This document shows, in pieces, positions 7,504 through 15,665 of a stretch of DNA of 25,297 bases (positions are counted from its first letter, which is position 1; the number at the start of each line of letters is the position of its first letter). The stretch comes from an uncultured Acetatifactor sp. (GTDB lineage: Bacteria; Bacillota; Clostridia; Lachnospirales; Lachnospiraceae). The notes beneath the pieces were generated by a model. That model made no database searches. It was not told where the DNA came from and saw nothing but the letters and a program-made list of their open reading frames with translations. Both the position numbers and the translations under genes were made by a program. Where the stretch lies: NCBI GenBank assembly GCA_910577185.1, contig CAJTLR010000010.1, positions 1 to 25,297 of the forward strand. The letters run 5' to 3'.

Positions 7504-8955
7504 TTGAAAATTTGCATGATAGTGGAGGGATGTTATCCCTATGTGACGGGAGGCGTATCTACCTGGGTGCATGAGTTCATCCGGTCCTTCTCCAGACAGG
7601 AGTTTATTCTTCTGACCATTGTAAGCGACCGGTCCGTAAGCGGGAAATTTCTGTATCAGCTGCCGGAGAATGTCACGGAAGTCCATGAACTGTATCTGCA
7701 GGATGTGGACTGGAACAGAAAGGGATGGCGTAAAGCCAGGCTGAACAAAGAAGAATATCAGGCGATGAGAAGTCTGGTCCTGAACCAGAAGACGAACTGG
7801 GAGGTGCTGATTCAACTGTTCCAGAACAGCGGGATTTCTCTTGACAGGCTGCTGATGGGCGAAGATTTCATGAAGATTGTGAGAGAATACTATGATTTAA
7901 AATATAGCCAGCTGGTGTTTTCGGATTTTTTGTGGACCATGCGATCTTTGTACCTGCCGCTGTTATTTACCCTGAAGATGAAAATACCCAAAGCAGATCT
8001 GTACCACTGTGTGGCTACAGGCTATGCAGGGGTGCTGGGCAGCATGGGAAAGGTTCTCAACGGGGGAAGCCTGCTGATTTCGGAGCATGGCATCTATACC
8101 AGGGAGCGGGAGGAAGAGCTGCTCCGCGCCGAGTGGGTGAAGGGAGCTTTTAAAAATATATGGATAGAACAGTTCCGGAAGATGTCGGCCCTGGCCTACG
8201 AGAGGGCAGACCTGGTTACCAGTCTGTATGAGCATGCAAGGGAACTGCAGGTAGAACTGGGCTGCCCCGTGGAGAAAACCATGGTGACGCCAAACGGCGT
8301 GAGGGCAGACATTATGCAGAATCTTCCCGGCAAGGCAGAAGAGAGTGCGGGAAGGATCAATATAGGCGCAATACTGAGGGTGACTTCCATCAAGGATGTG
8401 AAGACCCTGATTCAGGCATTCAGCTTCGCCAGGGAAAGAGACGCACGGCTGAAACTGTGGATTATGGGACCCTGTGACGAGGACGAGGCCTATGCCAGGG
8501 AGTGCTTCGAGCAGGCGGAAGCACTGGAACTGGGCGAAGATGTGGTTTTCACCGGCAGAATCAATGTGAGGGATTATCTGGGCAGGATGGACATGACCAT
8601 CCTGACAAGTATCAGTGAGGGCCAGCCCCTGACCATTCTGGAAAGTTTTGCGGCCCACATACCGGTAATTGCCACGGATGTGGGAAACTGCCGCGGACTG
8701 ATCTGCGGGGAGAAGGATGATTTCGGGGAGGCAGGTATTGTCACCCACATTATGAATGTGGAGGAGATTGCCCAGGCGATGCTGGATATGGCCAGAAACG
8801 ACAAGATGCGCCGGACAATGGGGGAGAACGGCTACCGGAGAGTGATGGCCGGATACCGTATAGGGCAGATGCGGGAAAATTACTGGGAGATTTACAAAGA
8901 TTTTTCAGAGAGCAGGGGACTTCCCTGGGAAGAAAATCCGCCGGTAGAACGATAA
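7504..8955 (+). CDS. pelF: PelF, cytosolic GT4 glycosyltransferase of Pel synthesis
   Basis: The 483-residue protein opens with MKICMIVEGCYPYVTGGVST, a near-signature PelF N-terminus, and contains SEHG (about 197) and a GT-B C-terminal half. The GT4 donor site follows EX7E in SEGQPLTILESF. PelF is the soluble UDP-sugar-dependent polymerase of the Pel complex, acting with PelD, PelE and PelG at the inner face of the membrane. Length is close to the Pseudomonas protein (about 500). The start is a TTG, preceded by AAGGGGA with a 5-base gap. The next Met is four codons later and would remove the first strand of the fold. The gene lies 38 bases after the PelA-like gene and 20 bases before pelG. 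Confidence 0.9.
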   Translation: MKICMIVEGCYPYVTGGVSTWVHEFIRSFSRQEFILLTIVSDRSVSGKFLYQLPENVTEVHELYLQDVDWNRKGWRKARLNKEEYQAMRSLVLNQKTNWEVLIQLFQNSGISLDRLLMGEDFMKIVREYYDLKYSQLVFSDFLWTMRSLYLPLLFTLKMKIPKADLYHCVATGYAGVLGSMGKVLNGGSLLISEHGIYTREREEELLRAEWVKGAFKNIWIEQFRKMSALAYERADLVTSLYEHARELQVELGCPVEKTMVTPNGVRADIMQNLPGKAEESAGRINIGAILRVTSIKDVKTLIQAFSFARERDARLKLWIMGPCDEDEAYARECFEQAEALELGEDVVFTGRINVRDYLGRMDMTILTSISEGQPLTILESFAAHIPVIATDVGNCRGLICGEKDDFGEAGIVTHIMNVEEIAQAMLDMARNDKMRRTMGENGYRRVMAGYRIGQMRENYWEIYKDFSESRGLPWEENPPVER

Positions 8956-8975
8956 AGCGAGAAAGGATAAGGCAG

Positions 8976-10430
8976 ATGGCAGGAATCGGCATAAAGCTCA
9001 ATAAGATTTTTTCAAAAAACACAATTGCAACCAATCTGGTGGGGTTTGCCTACAGTACCATGTCCACACTGACGCCCATGCTGGTGGTGATTCTGAATGT
9101 GATGCTGATGGAATATTTTCTGGATTTTGAGACACTGGGGCTTGTGGAAAGAGAGCTGTTTTCCTGCTCCATGCTGTACATCTTCATTTTTGCCATGCTG
9201 ACGTCTTCTCCGTTTAATTCCGTGCTGTCCAAGTATATGTCGGATGTTATCTACGAAGATCGCTTTGAGGATATCCGTCCCTGCTATTATCTGGGGCTTT
9301 TTATGAATGTTTTTCTGAGCAGCCTGGTGGGAATTCCGTTCTGCCTCTGGGAGCATTTTGTGGGAAAGGTGGATGTTTTCTACACTTTTACAGGATATTG
9401 CTGTTACATTGCCCTGGTGCTGGTTTTATATTCCATGATTTATCTTTCGATTTCAAAAGATTACCAGAAGCTGTCCCTGTTTTTTTCTGCCGGAATGGTG
9501 TGGGCCTTCGTATTTTCCCTGTTCCTGAGATTTATTATGAGGTGGGGAATCAGGGAGAGTATGCTGTTTGCCCTGATGACAGGTTTCTTTCTCACGGCAT
9601 TTCTGGAGCTGGCGGTAGTAAAGCGGTATTTTACCAAAAACAGCAACAGGTATAAATCAGTGCTCCGGTATTTTGGAAAGTACTGGCAGCTGGTGCTGGG
9701 GAACTTTCTGTATATTCTGGGACTGTATATCCATAACTTTGCGTTCTGGAATACGGACGGGAAGCTGGTGGTGGTCAAAACCTTTGTCTGTAACCAGCCC
9801 TATGATATGGCCACCTGCCTTGCCATGTTCACCAATATATCGGCCACGGTTATTTTCATTACCAGAGTGGAGATGTATTTTCATGACAGATATAAAAATT
9901 ACTCAGAAGCTGTCATCGGAGGGAGAGGGGCGGATATTGATAATGCCAAAAAGGAAATGTTCCGACAGCTGTCGGCCGAGCTGATGAACCTGGCCCGGAT
10001 CCAGTTTATCATTACGGTAGTGGTGTACCTGATTGCCATTGTATTTCTTCCCATGTTCGGCATTTCCAATCTGACCCTGAGAATTTATCCCTGCCTGACA
10101 GTGGGATATTTCATCGTATTTATCATGTATGCGGAGATTATTTTTCTGTACTACTTTAATGATCTGGCGGGAGTTTTTCTGACATCACTGGCGTTTTGCC
10201 TGGTGACATTTCTGGGCAGTATTTTTGCCGCGCGTCTGCCGGAGCTGTGGTATGGCATCGGCCTGGTGCTGGGTGCTTTCGTGGGATGGGCAATGGCATA
10301 TTTCCGCCTGCGCCACATAGAAAGACGCCTGGATGCGCATGTGTTCTGCAGGGGGTCGCTGCTGAAACCGGGAATGGGGACCAAACCCCCTGCAAAAGTA
10401 TATGACAAAGAAGCAGTGTCCGGGAAATGA
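8976..10430 (+). CDS. pelG: PelG, Pel polysaccharide membrane transporter
   Basis: The 484-residue protein is hydrophobic throughout, with about 12 transmembrane segments, and starts MAGIGIKLNKIF. The MAGIG N-terminus is characteristic of PelG. The family belongs to the MOP (flippase-like) superfamily and moves the polymer across the membrane in association with PelD, PelE and PelF. Length fits the family (about 450-480). The AAGGATAAGG ribosome binding site sits just ahead of the ATG. The C-terminal tail of about 35 residues after the last helix is basic and probably cytosolic. Immediate adjacency to pelF matches all known pel clusters. Confidence 0.9.
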   Translation: MAGIGIKLNKIFSKNTIATNLVGFAYSTMSTLTPMLVVILNVMLMEYFLDFETLGLVERELFSCSMLYIFIFAMLTSSPFNSVLSKYMSDVIYEDRFEDIRPCYYLGLFMNVFLSSLVGIPFCLWEHFVGKVDVFYTFTGYCCYIALVLVLYSMIYLSISKDYQKLSLFFSAGMVWAFVFSLFLRFIMRWGIRESMLFALMTGFFLTAFLELAVVKRYFTKNSNRYKSVLRYFGKYWQLVLGNFLYILGLYIHNFAFWNTDGKLVVVKTFVCNQPYDMATCLAMFTNISATVIFITRVEMYFHDRYKNYSEAVIGGRGADIDNAKKEMFRQLSAELMNLARIQFIITVVVYLIAIVFLPMFGISNLTLRIYPCLTVGYFIVFIMYAEIIFLYYFNDLAGVFLTSLAFCLVTFLGSIFAARLPELWYGIGLVLGAFVGWAMAYFRLRHIERRLDAHVFCRGSLLKPGMGTKPPAKVYDKEAVSGK

Positions 10431-10496
10431 CAGGAAAAAACATCACGGCCCGGCTGTGTGTCCGTGACAAAATAACATGGGAAGGAGAGACGGGAG

Positions 10497-10898
10497 ATGG
10501 AAAGCGATATCATACGAATCGGAATATTTGTATCGGGAGCCGTGCTGATTTTCATCAGTGTCTGGCTGAATTCCCTCAAGAAACTTACCGTGAATTATGC
10601 GGTGATATGGGGGCTGGCCGGAATACTGATGATTTTGGTGGGAACGATTCCCGTGTTTTCGAGCTGGACCAGGTTTCTGGCGCCGGGGACGGGCCTTGCG
10701 TTTTTCTGTGTGGCCATTCTGGTTGTGTTTGCGGAGGTGCACAACAGCCTGGTGATTTCACAGCTGACCATGAAGAACAGGGAGCTGGCCATGCAGCTGG
10801 CTCTTCTCAACCAGGAAAGTGAGCGTATGCTGGCAGAGGTGGAGGAACTGAACAGGATGCAGGAGGATGCATATGAAGAAGATACTGTTCGTGGTTAA
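10497..10898 (+). CDS. DUF2304 small membrane protein
   Basis: The 133-residue protein has three hydrophobic segments (about 5-23, 33-52 and 62-85), with an NSLKKLTVNYAVIWGLAGI motif between the first two. A charged heptad-like helix (about 95-130) follows, probably coiled coil. This matches DUF2304, a family of unknown biochemical role found next to GT2 glycosyltransferases in polysaccharide loci; a scaffold for a membrane glycosyltransferase is a reasonable inference. A strong GAAGGAG site precedes the ATG. The 3' end overlaps the next gene by 26 bases. The 66-base gap after pelG holds no recognisable terminator. Confidence 0.75.
   Translation: MESDIIRIGIFVSGAVLIFISVWLNSLKKLTVNYAVIWGLAGILMILVGTIPVFSSWTRFLAPGTGLAFFCVAILVVFAEVHNSLVISQLTMKNRELAMQLALLNQESERMLAEVEELNRMQEDAYEEDTVRG
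10861..10866 (+). promoter_or_regulatory. Ribosome binding site AGGAGG that fixes the start at 10873
   Basis: AGGAGG inside the end of the DUF2304 gene lies 6 bases before the ATG at 10873. An ATG at 10867 abuts the site directly and is unlikely to be the start. Confidence 0.65.
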
Positions 10899-12075
10899 TA
10901 CGCTGGGAAGGGCCGGCGCAGAGACGGCTCTGCTGGAGCTGTTAAGGAGACTGGAGAACAGTGGACATGAAATTTCCCTTTATGTCGTTATGGGGCAGGG
11001 GGAACTGGTGGGGCAGCTGCCGGCCGGTGTAAGGCTTTTAAACCCTGTGTTCCATCCTGATTCCGTGTTGTCGCAGAAAGGGAAATGGGGAATGGGGAAG
11101 ACGGTGTGCAGGGCTTTTTTCCGAAACGGGGGGTGTTTTCACAAGTTACGCCAGATGAAAGCCGTCTGCAGGGAGATGAAAAGGCGGGGAAATTTTCAGC
11201 CTGATAAGCTGCTGTGGCGTGTGGTGTCAGACGGGGCCCTGCGCTTTGACGAGACATTCGACCTGGCAGTGGCCTGGCTGGAGGGAGCTTCGGCCTACTA
11301 TGTGGCCGACCATGTGAAGGCCGTGAGAAAATGCGGGTTTATCCATATCGATTACGAGAGCGCCGGATATACAAAAGAGATGGACCGGGACTGCTGGGAT
11401 AAATTTCACCGGATTTTTGCGGTTTCGGAGGAAACAAGAAGCCATTTTCTGGCCGTCTATCCCCGGTATGCTTCCAGGATCAGGGTATTTCACAACATTC
11501 TGGATCAGGAAGCCATTCGGCGGAAGGCCCGGGCCGGGGGAGGCTTCTCCGACGGGTATGAGGGCATGAGGCTGCTGACAGTGGGCAGGCTCACCTATCA
11601 GAAGGCCTACGACATTGCCATAGATGCCATGAAGCGCCTGAAGGATTCCGGTCAGATGGTCAGATGGTATGTGCTGGGAGAAGGCGGGCAGAGAAAAGCC
11701 CTGGAGAAAAAAATCGCGGCGCTGGGACTGAAAGAAGACTTTGTGCTGCTGGGAGACACGGAGAATCCGTTTCCCTATTATGCACAGGCAGATCTCTATA
11801 TACATACAACCAGGTTTGAGGGAAAGAGCATCGCCATTCAGGAAGCGCAGATTCTGGGCTGTGCCGTCATTGCGTCTGACTGCAACGGAAACAGGGAGCA
11901 GATTGCGGACGGACAGGACGGAATCCTGTGCCGGCTGACACCGGAGGCCATTGCGGACAGCATTACGGCGCTGCTGGGAGATGATGCCGGGAGAAAAGCG
12001 CTGGGCAGTGCGGCGGAACGGAAATACGAGGGACGGGAACAGGAGCTGCAGCTGTTGCTGGAACTTTTGACATAA
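10873..12075 (+). CDS. GT4 family glycosyltransferase
   Basis: The 400-residue protein has a GT-B fold. The N-terminal strand and Gly-rich loop read KKILFVVNTLGRAGAE. The C-terminal donor domain starts at about LLTVGRLTYQKAYD and has the EX7E motif in FEGKSIAIQEAQ followed by GCAVIASDC. These are hallmarks of retaining GT4 enzymes that add one sugar from a nucleotide donor in the cytosol. Donor and acceptor cannot be read from sequence. The gene overlaps the DUF2304 gene by 26 bases in another frame and ends 19 bases before the GT2 gene, so it belongs to the pel-like transcript. It is too unlike pelF to be a second copy. Confidence 0.85.
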   Translation: MKKILFVVNTLGRAGAETALLELLRRLENSGHEISLYVVMGQGELVGQLPAGVRLLNPVFHPDSVLSQKGKWGMGKTVCRAFFRNGGCFHKLRQMKAVCREMKRRGNFQPDKLLWRVVSDGALRFDETFDLAVAWLEGASAYYVADHVKAVRKCGFIHIDYESAGYTKEMDRDCWDKFHRIFAVSEETRSHFLAVYPRYASRIRVFHNILDQEAIRRKARAGGGFSDGYEGMRLLTVGRLTYQKAYDIAIDAMKRLKDSGQMVRWYVLGEGGQRKALEKKIAALGLKEDFVLLGDTENPFPYYAQADLYIHTTRFEGKSIAIQEAQILGCAVIASDCNGNREQIADGQDGILCRLTPEAIADSITALLGDDAGRKALGSAAERKYEGREQELQLLLELLT

Positions 12076-12094
12076 GCGAGTCGGAGGGACAGGG

Positions 12095-12883
12095 ATGAAA
12101 AGAAAAGAATTGCTGATTATCATACCGGCCTATAATGAAGAAAAAAATATCCAGAAAGTTCTGGGACAGTTAGAACAGCTGGAACAGATGGAATTTGGCG
12201 CTTTGACGGATGTCCTTGTGATCAATGACGCCTCCACAGACAGCACCAACTGGATTGTGAAGCAGATGCAGTATCCCGTGATTTCACAGCCTTATAACAT
12301 GGGATACGGATGTGCACTGCAGACCGGATATAAATATGCGGTCCGCCGGGGATACAAATATGTCATACAGATGGACGGGGATGGGCAGCATGATGTGTGC
12401 AATATTCCGGTGATCTATCAGAAACTGAAAGAAGCGGGGCAGGGAGGACGGTGCCCGGATATTGTACTGGGGGCAAGGTTCCGCAAGGACAGCGCCACGT
12501 TTCCCATATCGCTGCCCAAGCGGCTGGTCTATTCCCTGTTCCGCGGCATGATTCGCATCATAACCGGGGAAGAGATATCGGATCCCACTACCGGGCTGCA
12601 GGGCCTGAGCAGAAAAGCCTTTCTCTATTATTCAAAATACAATCATTTTGACGACAAGTATCCGGATGCCAATATGCTGATTCAGATGATGCTGATCCAG
12701 TTCAGGGTAGTGGAGGTGCCGGCGGTGATGCATATCAGAACAGAGGGGAAAAGCATGCATTCGGGGCTGAAGCCGTTCTGGTACATGCTCCGGGTCATCT
12801 ATAGCATGTTTATCATATTGATACAGGTGAAGCTGTTGAAAATGGATTTGGGGGCGGGGCTGAAAAGTGCGAATAAGATTTAG
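12095..12883 (+). CDS. GT2 glycosyltransferase, dolichol-phosphate-mannose-synthase-like
   Basis: The 262-residue protein has a GT-A fold with IIIPAYNEEKNI (8-19), VINDASTDST (42-51) and the metal/nucleotide-binding DGDGQHD (94-100). The short length, the QMDGDGQHD form of the DXD motif, TTGLQG and a C-terminal amphipathic/hydrophobic segment resemble DPM1/GtrB-type enzymes, which load a sugar onto undecaprenyl phosphate. If so, it could supply the donor for the GT-C-like membrane protein of the same operon; that link is inference. A DUF2304 protein two genes upstream is a common companion of this type. The 3' end overlaps the next gene by 17 bases. Confidence 0.8.
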   Translation: MKRKELLIIIPAYNEEKNIQKVLGQLEQLEQMEFGALTDVLVINDASTDSTNWIVKQMQYPVISQPYNMGYGCALQTGYKYAVRRGYKYVIQMDGDGQHDVCNIPVIYQKLKEAGQGGRCPDIVLGARFRKDSATFPISLPKRLVYSLFRGMIRIITGEEISDPTTGLQGLSRKAFLYYSKYNHFDDKYPDANMLIQMMLIQFRVVEVPAVMHIRTEGKSMHSGLKPFWYMLRVIYSMFIILIQVKLLKMDLGAGLKSANKI

Positions 12884-14138
12884 GCATACAGTCTGTTTTC
12901 AAAAAACGGAATATATGGAGAGCAGGGCACGGCTGGGCAATCCCGGCTGCGGCTGGTATCATATCTACACCTTTGTGGCAGGGCCTTTCCCGGAAAATTC
13001 ATCCGTGGAAGAGGAAATCTGGATGGATGATGCCTGCAGGGAGGAGCAGCTGGCGCTGGTACTGATTGACATCGGCGCTTTCCGGGCTAGGGAAATGACA
13101 AAGGAAGCGATTCGTTATATCTCGCAGATTCTGGACTTTTTCCGCCGGAATCAGAAGCAGATGATTCTCCGCTTCGTCTATGACAGGGAGGGAAAGGGTA
13201 TGACAAAAGAACCCCTCACGCTGTCCATGGTAAAGCGTCATATGGAACAGGCGGGAGAAATCGTCAGGGCATATGGGGAAGACATTCTGGTCATGCAGGG
13301 AATTTTCGTGGGAAACTGGGGAGAGATGCACGGTTCTAAATTTCTTGACGACAACAGTCTGTGCGAACTGGTCAATACATTGTACCGGACCACAAAGGGC
13401 GCATGTTTTCTGGCAGTGCGCACACCGGCCCAGTGGCGCAGGATTGCGGACAGTGGCAGGGCCGGGGCGGGACTGTTGAAAAGGCTGGGGCTGTTCAACG
13501 ATGGCATGTTCGGCTCCGAAACGGATCTGGGAACTTACGGCGCCGGAAACAGGGAGGAGGAGCTTGCCTGGCAGAAGTCGCATCTGGCGTCTGTGCCCAA
13601 TGGCGGGGAAGCCCTTGTGGATACGCATCCCGAAGGATGGCTGAAAGCGGCGGCGGAAATGAGAAAGATGCATATAAGCTATCTGAACAGCATATATCAT
13701 CCGGACCAGCTGGAGCATTGGAAAAAGGAAACGGTGGAGGAAGAGGGCTGCTGGGCGGGCGCCAGCGGCTATGACTATATCGGGATGCATCTGGGATATC
13801 GTTTTGTAATCCGGGATGTGGAAGAAGGAAAGCATAAAGAACTCTGTATCAGAATAGAGAACTGCGGGTTTGCAAACTTGTGCCAGGAAGCCGACTGCTT
13901 TCTGGAGACTGAGACAGGGGAGGGCCAGGTTGTGGGCAGACGTCTGGACACCGATCCCAGGGAGTGGAGAAGCGGTGAAACCATCCTGCTTCCCACAGGA
14001 CTTTTCCCAAAAGGAAAATATGGGGCGGGAAGCAGGGTTTACCTGAAACTGAAGAGAAGGTCGGACGGGAGGAACATTTTATTTGCCAACCGGAATGCCG
14101 AAGAAAGAATTCAGATTGGGGAATTTGTGGATGTATAA
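12867..14138 (+). CDS. DUF4874/DUF4832 protein, soluble copy without signal peptide
   Basis: The 423-residue protein begins (GTG start) near LGNPGCGWY (23-31), the usual opening of the DUF4874 domain, and continues into DUF4832. The two together suggest a TIM-barrel glycosidase-like fold plus a C-terminal beta-sandwich (about 320-423). Conserved blocks shared with the paralog at 14079-15545 are GNWGEMHGS (E153), LFNDGMFGSETDLGTYG (209-225), VPNGGE (E248) and GYDYIGMHLGYR (301-312). E153 and E248 are my candidates for catalytic acids. No signal peptide or anchor is present: an in-frame stop lies 6 bases before the GTG. ATG at 12915 is the alternative start. The last 60 bases are shared antisense with the neighbouring gene. 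The substrate is unknown. Confidence 0.7.
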   Translation: MRIRFRHTVCFQKTEYMESRARLGNPGCGWYHIYTFVAGPFPENSSVEEEIWMDDACREEQLALVLIDIGAFRAREMTKEAIRYISQILDFFRRNQKQMILRFVYDREGKGMTKEPLTLSMVKRHMEQAGEIVRAYGEDILVMQGIFVGNWGEMHGSKFLDDNSLCELVNTLYRTTKGACFLAVRTPAQWRRIADSGRAGAGLLKRLGLFNDGMFGSETDLGTYGAGNREEELAWQKSHLASVPNGGEALVDTHPEGWLKAAAEMRKMHISYLNSIYHPDQLEHWKKETVEEEGCWAGASGYDYIGMHLGYRFVIRDVEEGKHKELCIRIENCGFANLCQEADCFLETETGEGQVVGRRLDTDPREWRSGETILLPTGLFPKGKYGAGSRVYLKLKRRSDGRNILFANRNAEERIQIGEFVDV

Positions 14139-15545
14139 GGATCCGATAAAAAAATCGGCACCGGAGCGGTCTGTCTCGTTGGCCAGGAAAATTGCAAAGC
14201 CCGACACCGGATCGTTTATCCGCAGGAAGACTTCATAGGTTCCCGGGGGATAACTGTGGATTTCCAGCGGAATCTCCAGCTGTGTGCTGGTTTTGGAAGC
14301 CCAGTGGCGGGTGTCGGTCTGTACGGGCAGAAGATATTCCCTGCCGGGTTCCGTGCTTTTTAAAACCAGGGATACGTCAAAAGCGCGGTAGCAGCCGGAA
14401 AATCCCACATTTTCCAGGGAAATGTGCAGCCGGGCCGTTTTTTCAAAGGGAGACGGGATGACCAGACCGGAAGAACGCAGGACATACCGGTACCCCAGAT
14501 GCCTGGAAATGTAATCATAGCCGTTCATGCCGTCAAAGGGAGAATTTCCGGTGTAAATGCTGTCTTCCCATTTGGACAGCACGGCTCCGTCATAGTCCCG
14601 GTTCAGATAGGACACATGCATTTGGGCCAGATCCGCGGCGGCGGAGGGAAAATCATTCAAAGGATTGTCCATGACGGTTTCCCCGCCGTTTGGCACATAG
14701 CGGCACAGGGAATTCTGAAACCGGATTTCCGCCTGACGGGTAAGCTTCCCGTAATATTGCCCGGGTTCCAGGCTGTCCAGGGCGCCATAGGTGCCAAGAT
14801 CTGTGTCCGAACCCAGCATGCCGTCGTTAAAAAGGCTCAGGCGGGACGCCAGGGAGCCGTCAAAGGCCCGGGAGGCATCCAGGGGGGTATGGGATCTTGT
14901 GATGACGCGCCAATGCTCCGGTGTACGTACGGCCAGAAAGATGGAGGGATCCGTGACCTGGTCCAGCCGGTCTGTGAGGGTGAGCAGGCTTTCTTCATCC
15001 ATGTAACGGGAGCCGTGCATTTCTCCCCAGGAACCGGTAAAGACACCCTGTAAGATATAGACGCAGCCGGTATACCGGTTTATGATCTCCGCAGTCTGGG
15101 TCATATGCATAAGTATCAGGGAGATGTCATCCGGCTCGCTCTCCAGGCCCCTGCCATCCCAGTCATAGAGGAAGCGGACAATCAGCTGCCGGCCTTTGGA
15201 CTGCCAGGCGGTGAGGATTTCCTCCAGCTGCCGCAGACCGGTACTGCTGACCGGGGACTGCCGGTAGTTTTGCAGATTGATTTCCAGCAGGGCCAGTCCG
15301 GGACCGTAATGCAGTGCTTCCACCGGGCCGGGGTCAAAGGACGCGGTATCCGAAAGGAGGTATCCGTACATGGGGTACCAGCCGATGTAAGGGTTTTCCA
15401 GCTCTTTTGCCGATTCGGCATAAACTGCCGGGAAATAGGAGGGAAAACAAAGTTTTGGGTATAGAAAGACTGCGCCTGTAATCAACAGGACAAACAGAAA
15501 CAGAACCGAAAACAGAAAAGGCTTTTTTATTCTCATGGGAATCAT
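14079..15545 (-). CDS. DUF4874/DUF4832 protein, membrane-anchored copy
   Basis: The 488-residue protein starts with a hydrophobic anchor or signal (about 10-30), then enters the DUF4874 domain at LENPYIGWY (49-57) and the DUF4832 domain. It repeats the blocks of its convergent neighbour: GSWGEMHGS (E175), LFNDGMLGSDTDLGTYG (238-254), VPNGGE (E289) and GYDYISRHLGYR (342-353). It should sit on the outer face of the membrane, where it could act on an exported glycan. It is the only minus-strand gene in the window and separates the two + strand blocks. About 19 C-terminal residues (from roughly 470) run past the end of the domain and are encoded antisense to the end of its paralog. The start is not certain: ATG at 15536 fits a weak GGA site about as well. 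Confidence 0.72.
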   Translation of the reverse strand: MIPMRIKKPFLFSVLFLFVLLITGAVFLYPKLCFPSYFPAVYAESAKELENPYIGWYPMYGYLLSDTASFDPGPVEALHYGPGLALLEINLQNYRQSPVSSTGLRQLEEILTAWQSKGRQLIVRFLYDWDGRGLESEPDDISLILMHMTQTAEIINRYTGCVYILQGVFTGSWGEMHGSRYMDEESLLTLTDRLDQVTDPSIFLAVRTPEHWRVITRSHTPLDASRAFDGSLASRLSLFNDGMLGSDTDLGTYGALDSLEPGQYYGKLTRQAEIRFQNSLCRYVPNGGETVMDNPLNDFPSAAADLAQMHVSYLNRDYDGAVLSKWEDSIYTGNSPFDGMNGYDYISRHLGYRYVLRSSGLVIPSPFEKTARLHISLENVGFSGCYRAFDVSLVLKSTEPGREYLLPVQTDTRHWASKTSTQLEIPLEIHSYPPGTYEVFLRINDPVSGFAIFLANETDRSGADFFIGSLYIHKFPNLNSFFGIPVGK

Positions 15546-15588
15546 TCCAATCTATGGTACATAAGGGTGGAAACAGTGTCATGGGGAT

Positions 15589-15599
15589 ATTGTAACATA
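15589..15599 (-). promoter_or_regulatory. Extended -10 promoter candidate for the minus-strand DUF4832 gene
   Basis: Read on the minus strand, the sequence is TATGTTACAAT. It combines a TRTG extension, one spacer base and TACAAT, which matches the -10 consensus at 5 of 6. Transcription would start near 15582, giving a leader of about 37 bases before the ATG at 15545. No convincing -35 is present, as is common for extended -10 promoters. No equally good promoter for the + strand gene that starts at 15666 was found in the same gap. Confidence 0.42.
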
Positions 15600-15665
15600 G
15601 TCCCGGCAGAAAAGCTATTTGAATTTATGTATATGACAGAATCCAAAAGGAAGCGACCGGTAAAA

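Noticed and set aside
7504..7520. A missing N-terminus or frameshift in pelF because no ATG begins the frame
   Set aside because: The TTG start has a well-spaced ribosome binding site and yields the full PelF N-terminal signature, so the gene is intact.
10427..10822. Plus-strand frame of 131 codons overlapping the pelG end and the DUF2304 gene
   Set aside because: The DUF2304 frame has transmembrane segments and a good ribosome binding site; this alternative frame has neither.
11227..12123. Minus-strand open frame of 298 codons opposite the GT4 gene
   Set aside because: The GT4 frame shows the EX7E motif and GT-B fold features, and the antisense translation resembles no family.
14060..14160. 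A bidirectional terminator between the convergent DUF4832 genes
   Set aside because: The coding ends overlap and no GC-rich stem followed by a T-run is present in either direction.
14424..15053. Plus-strand frame of 209 codons opposite the anchored DUF4832 gene
   Set aside because: The minus frame matches its paralog block by block, so the plus frame is a shadow.
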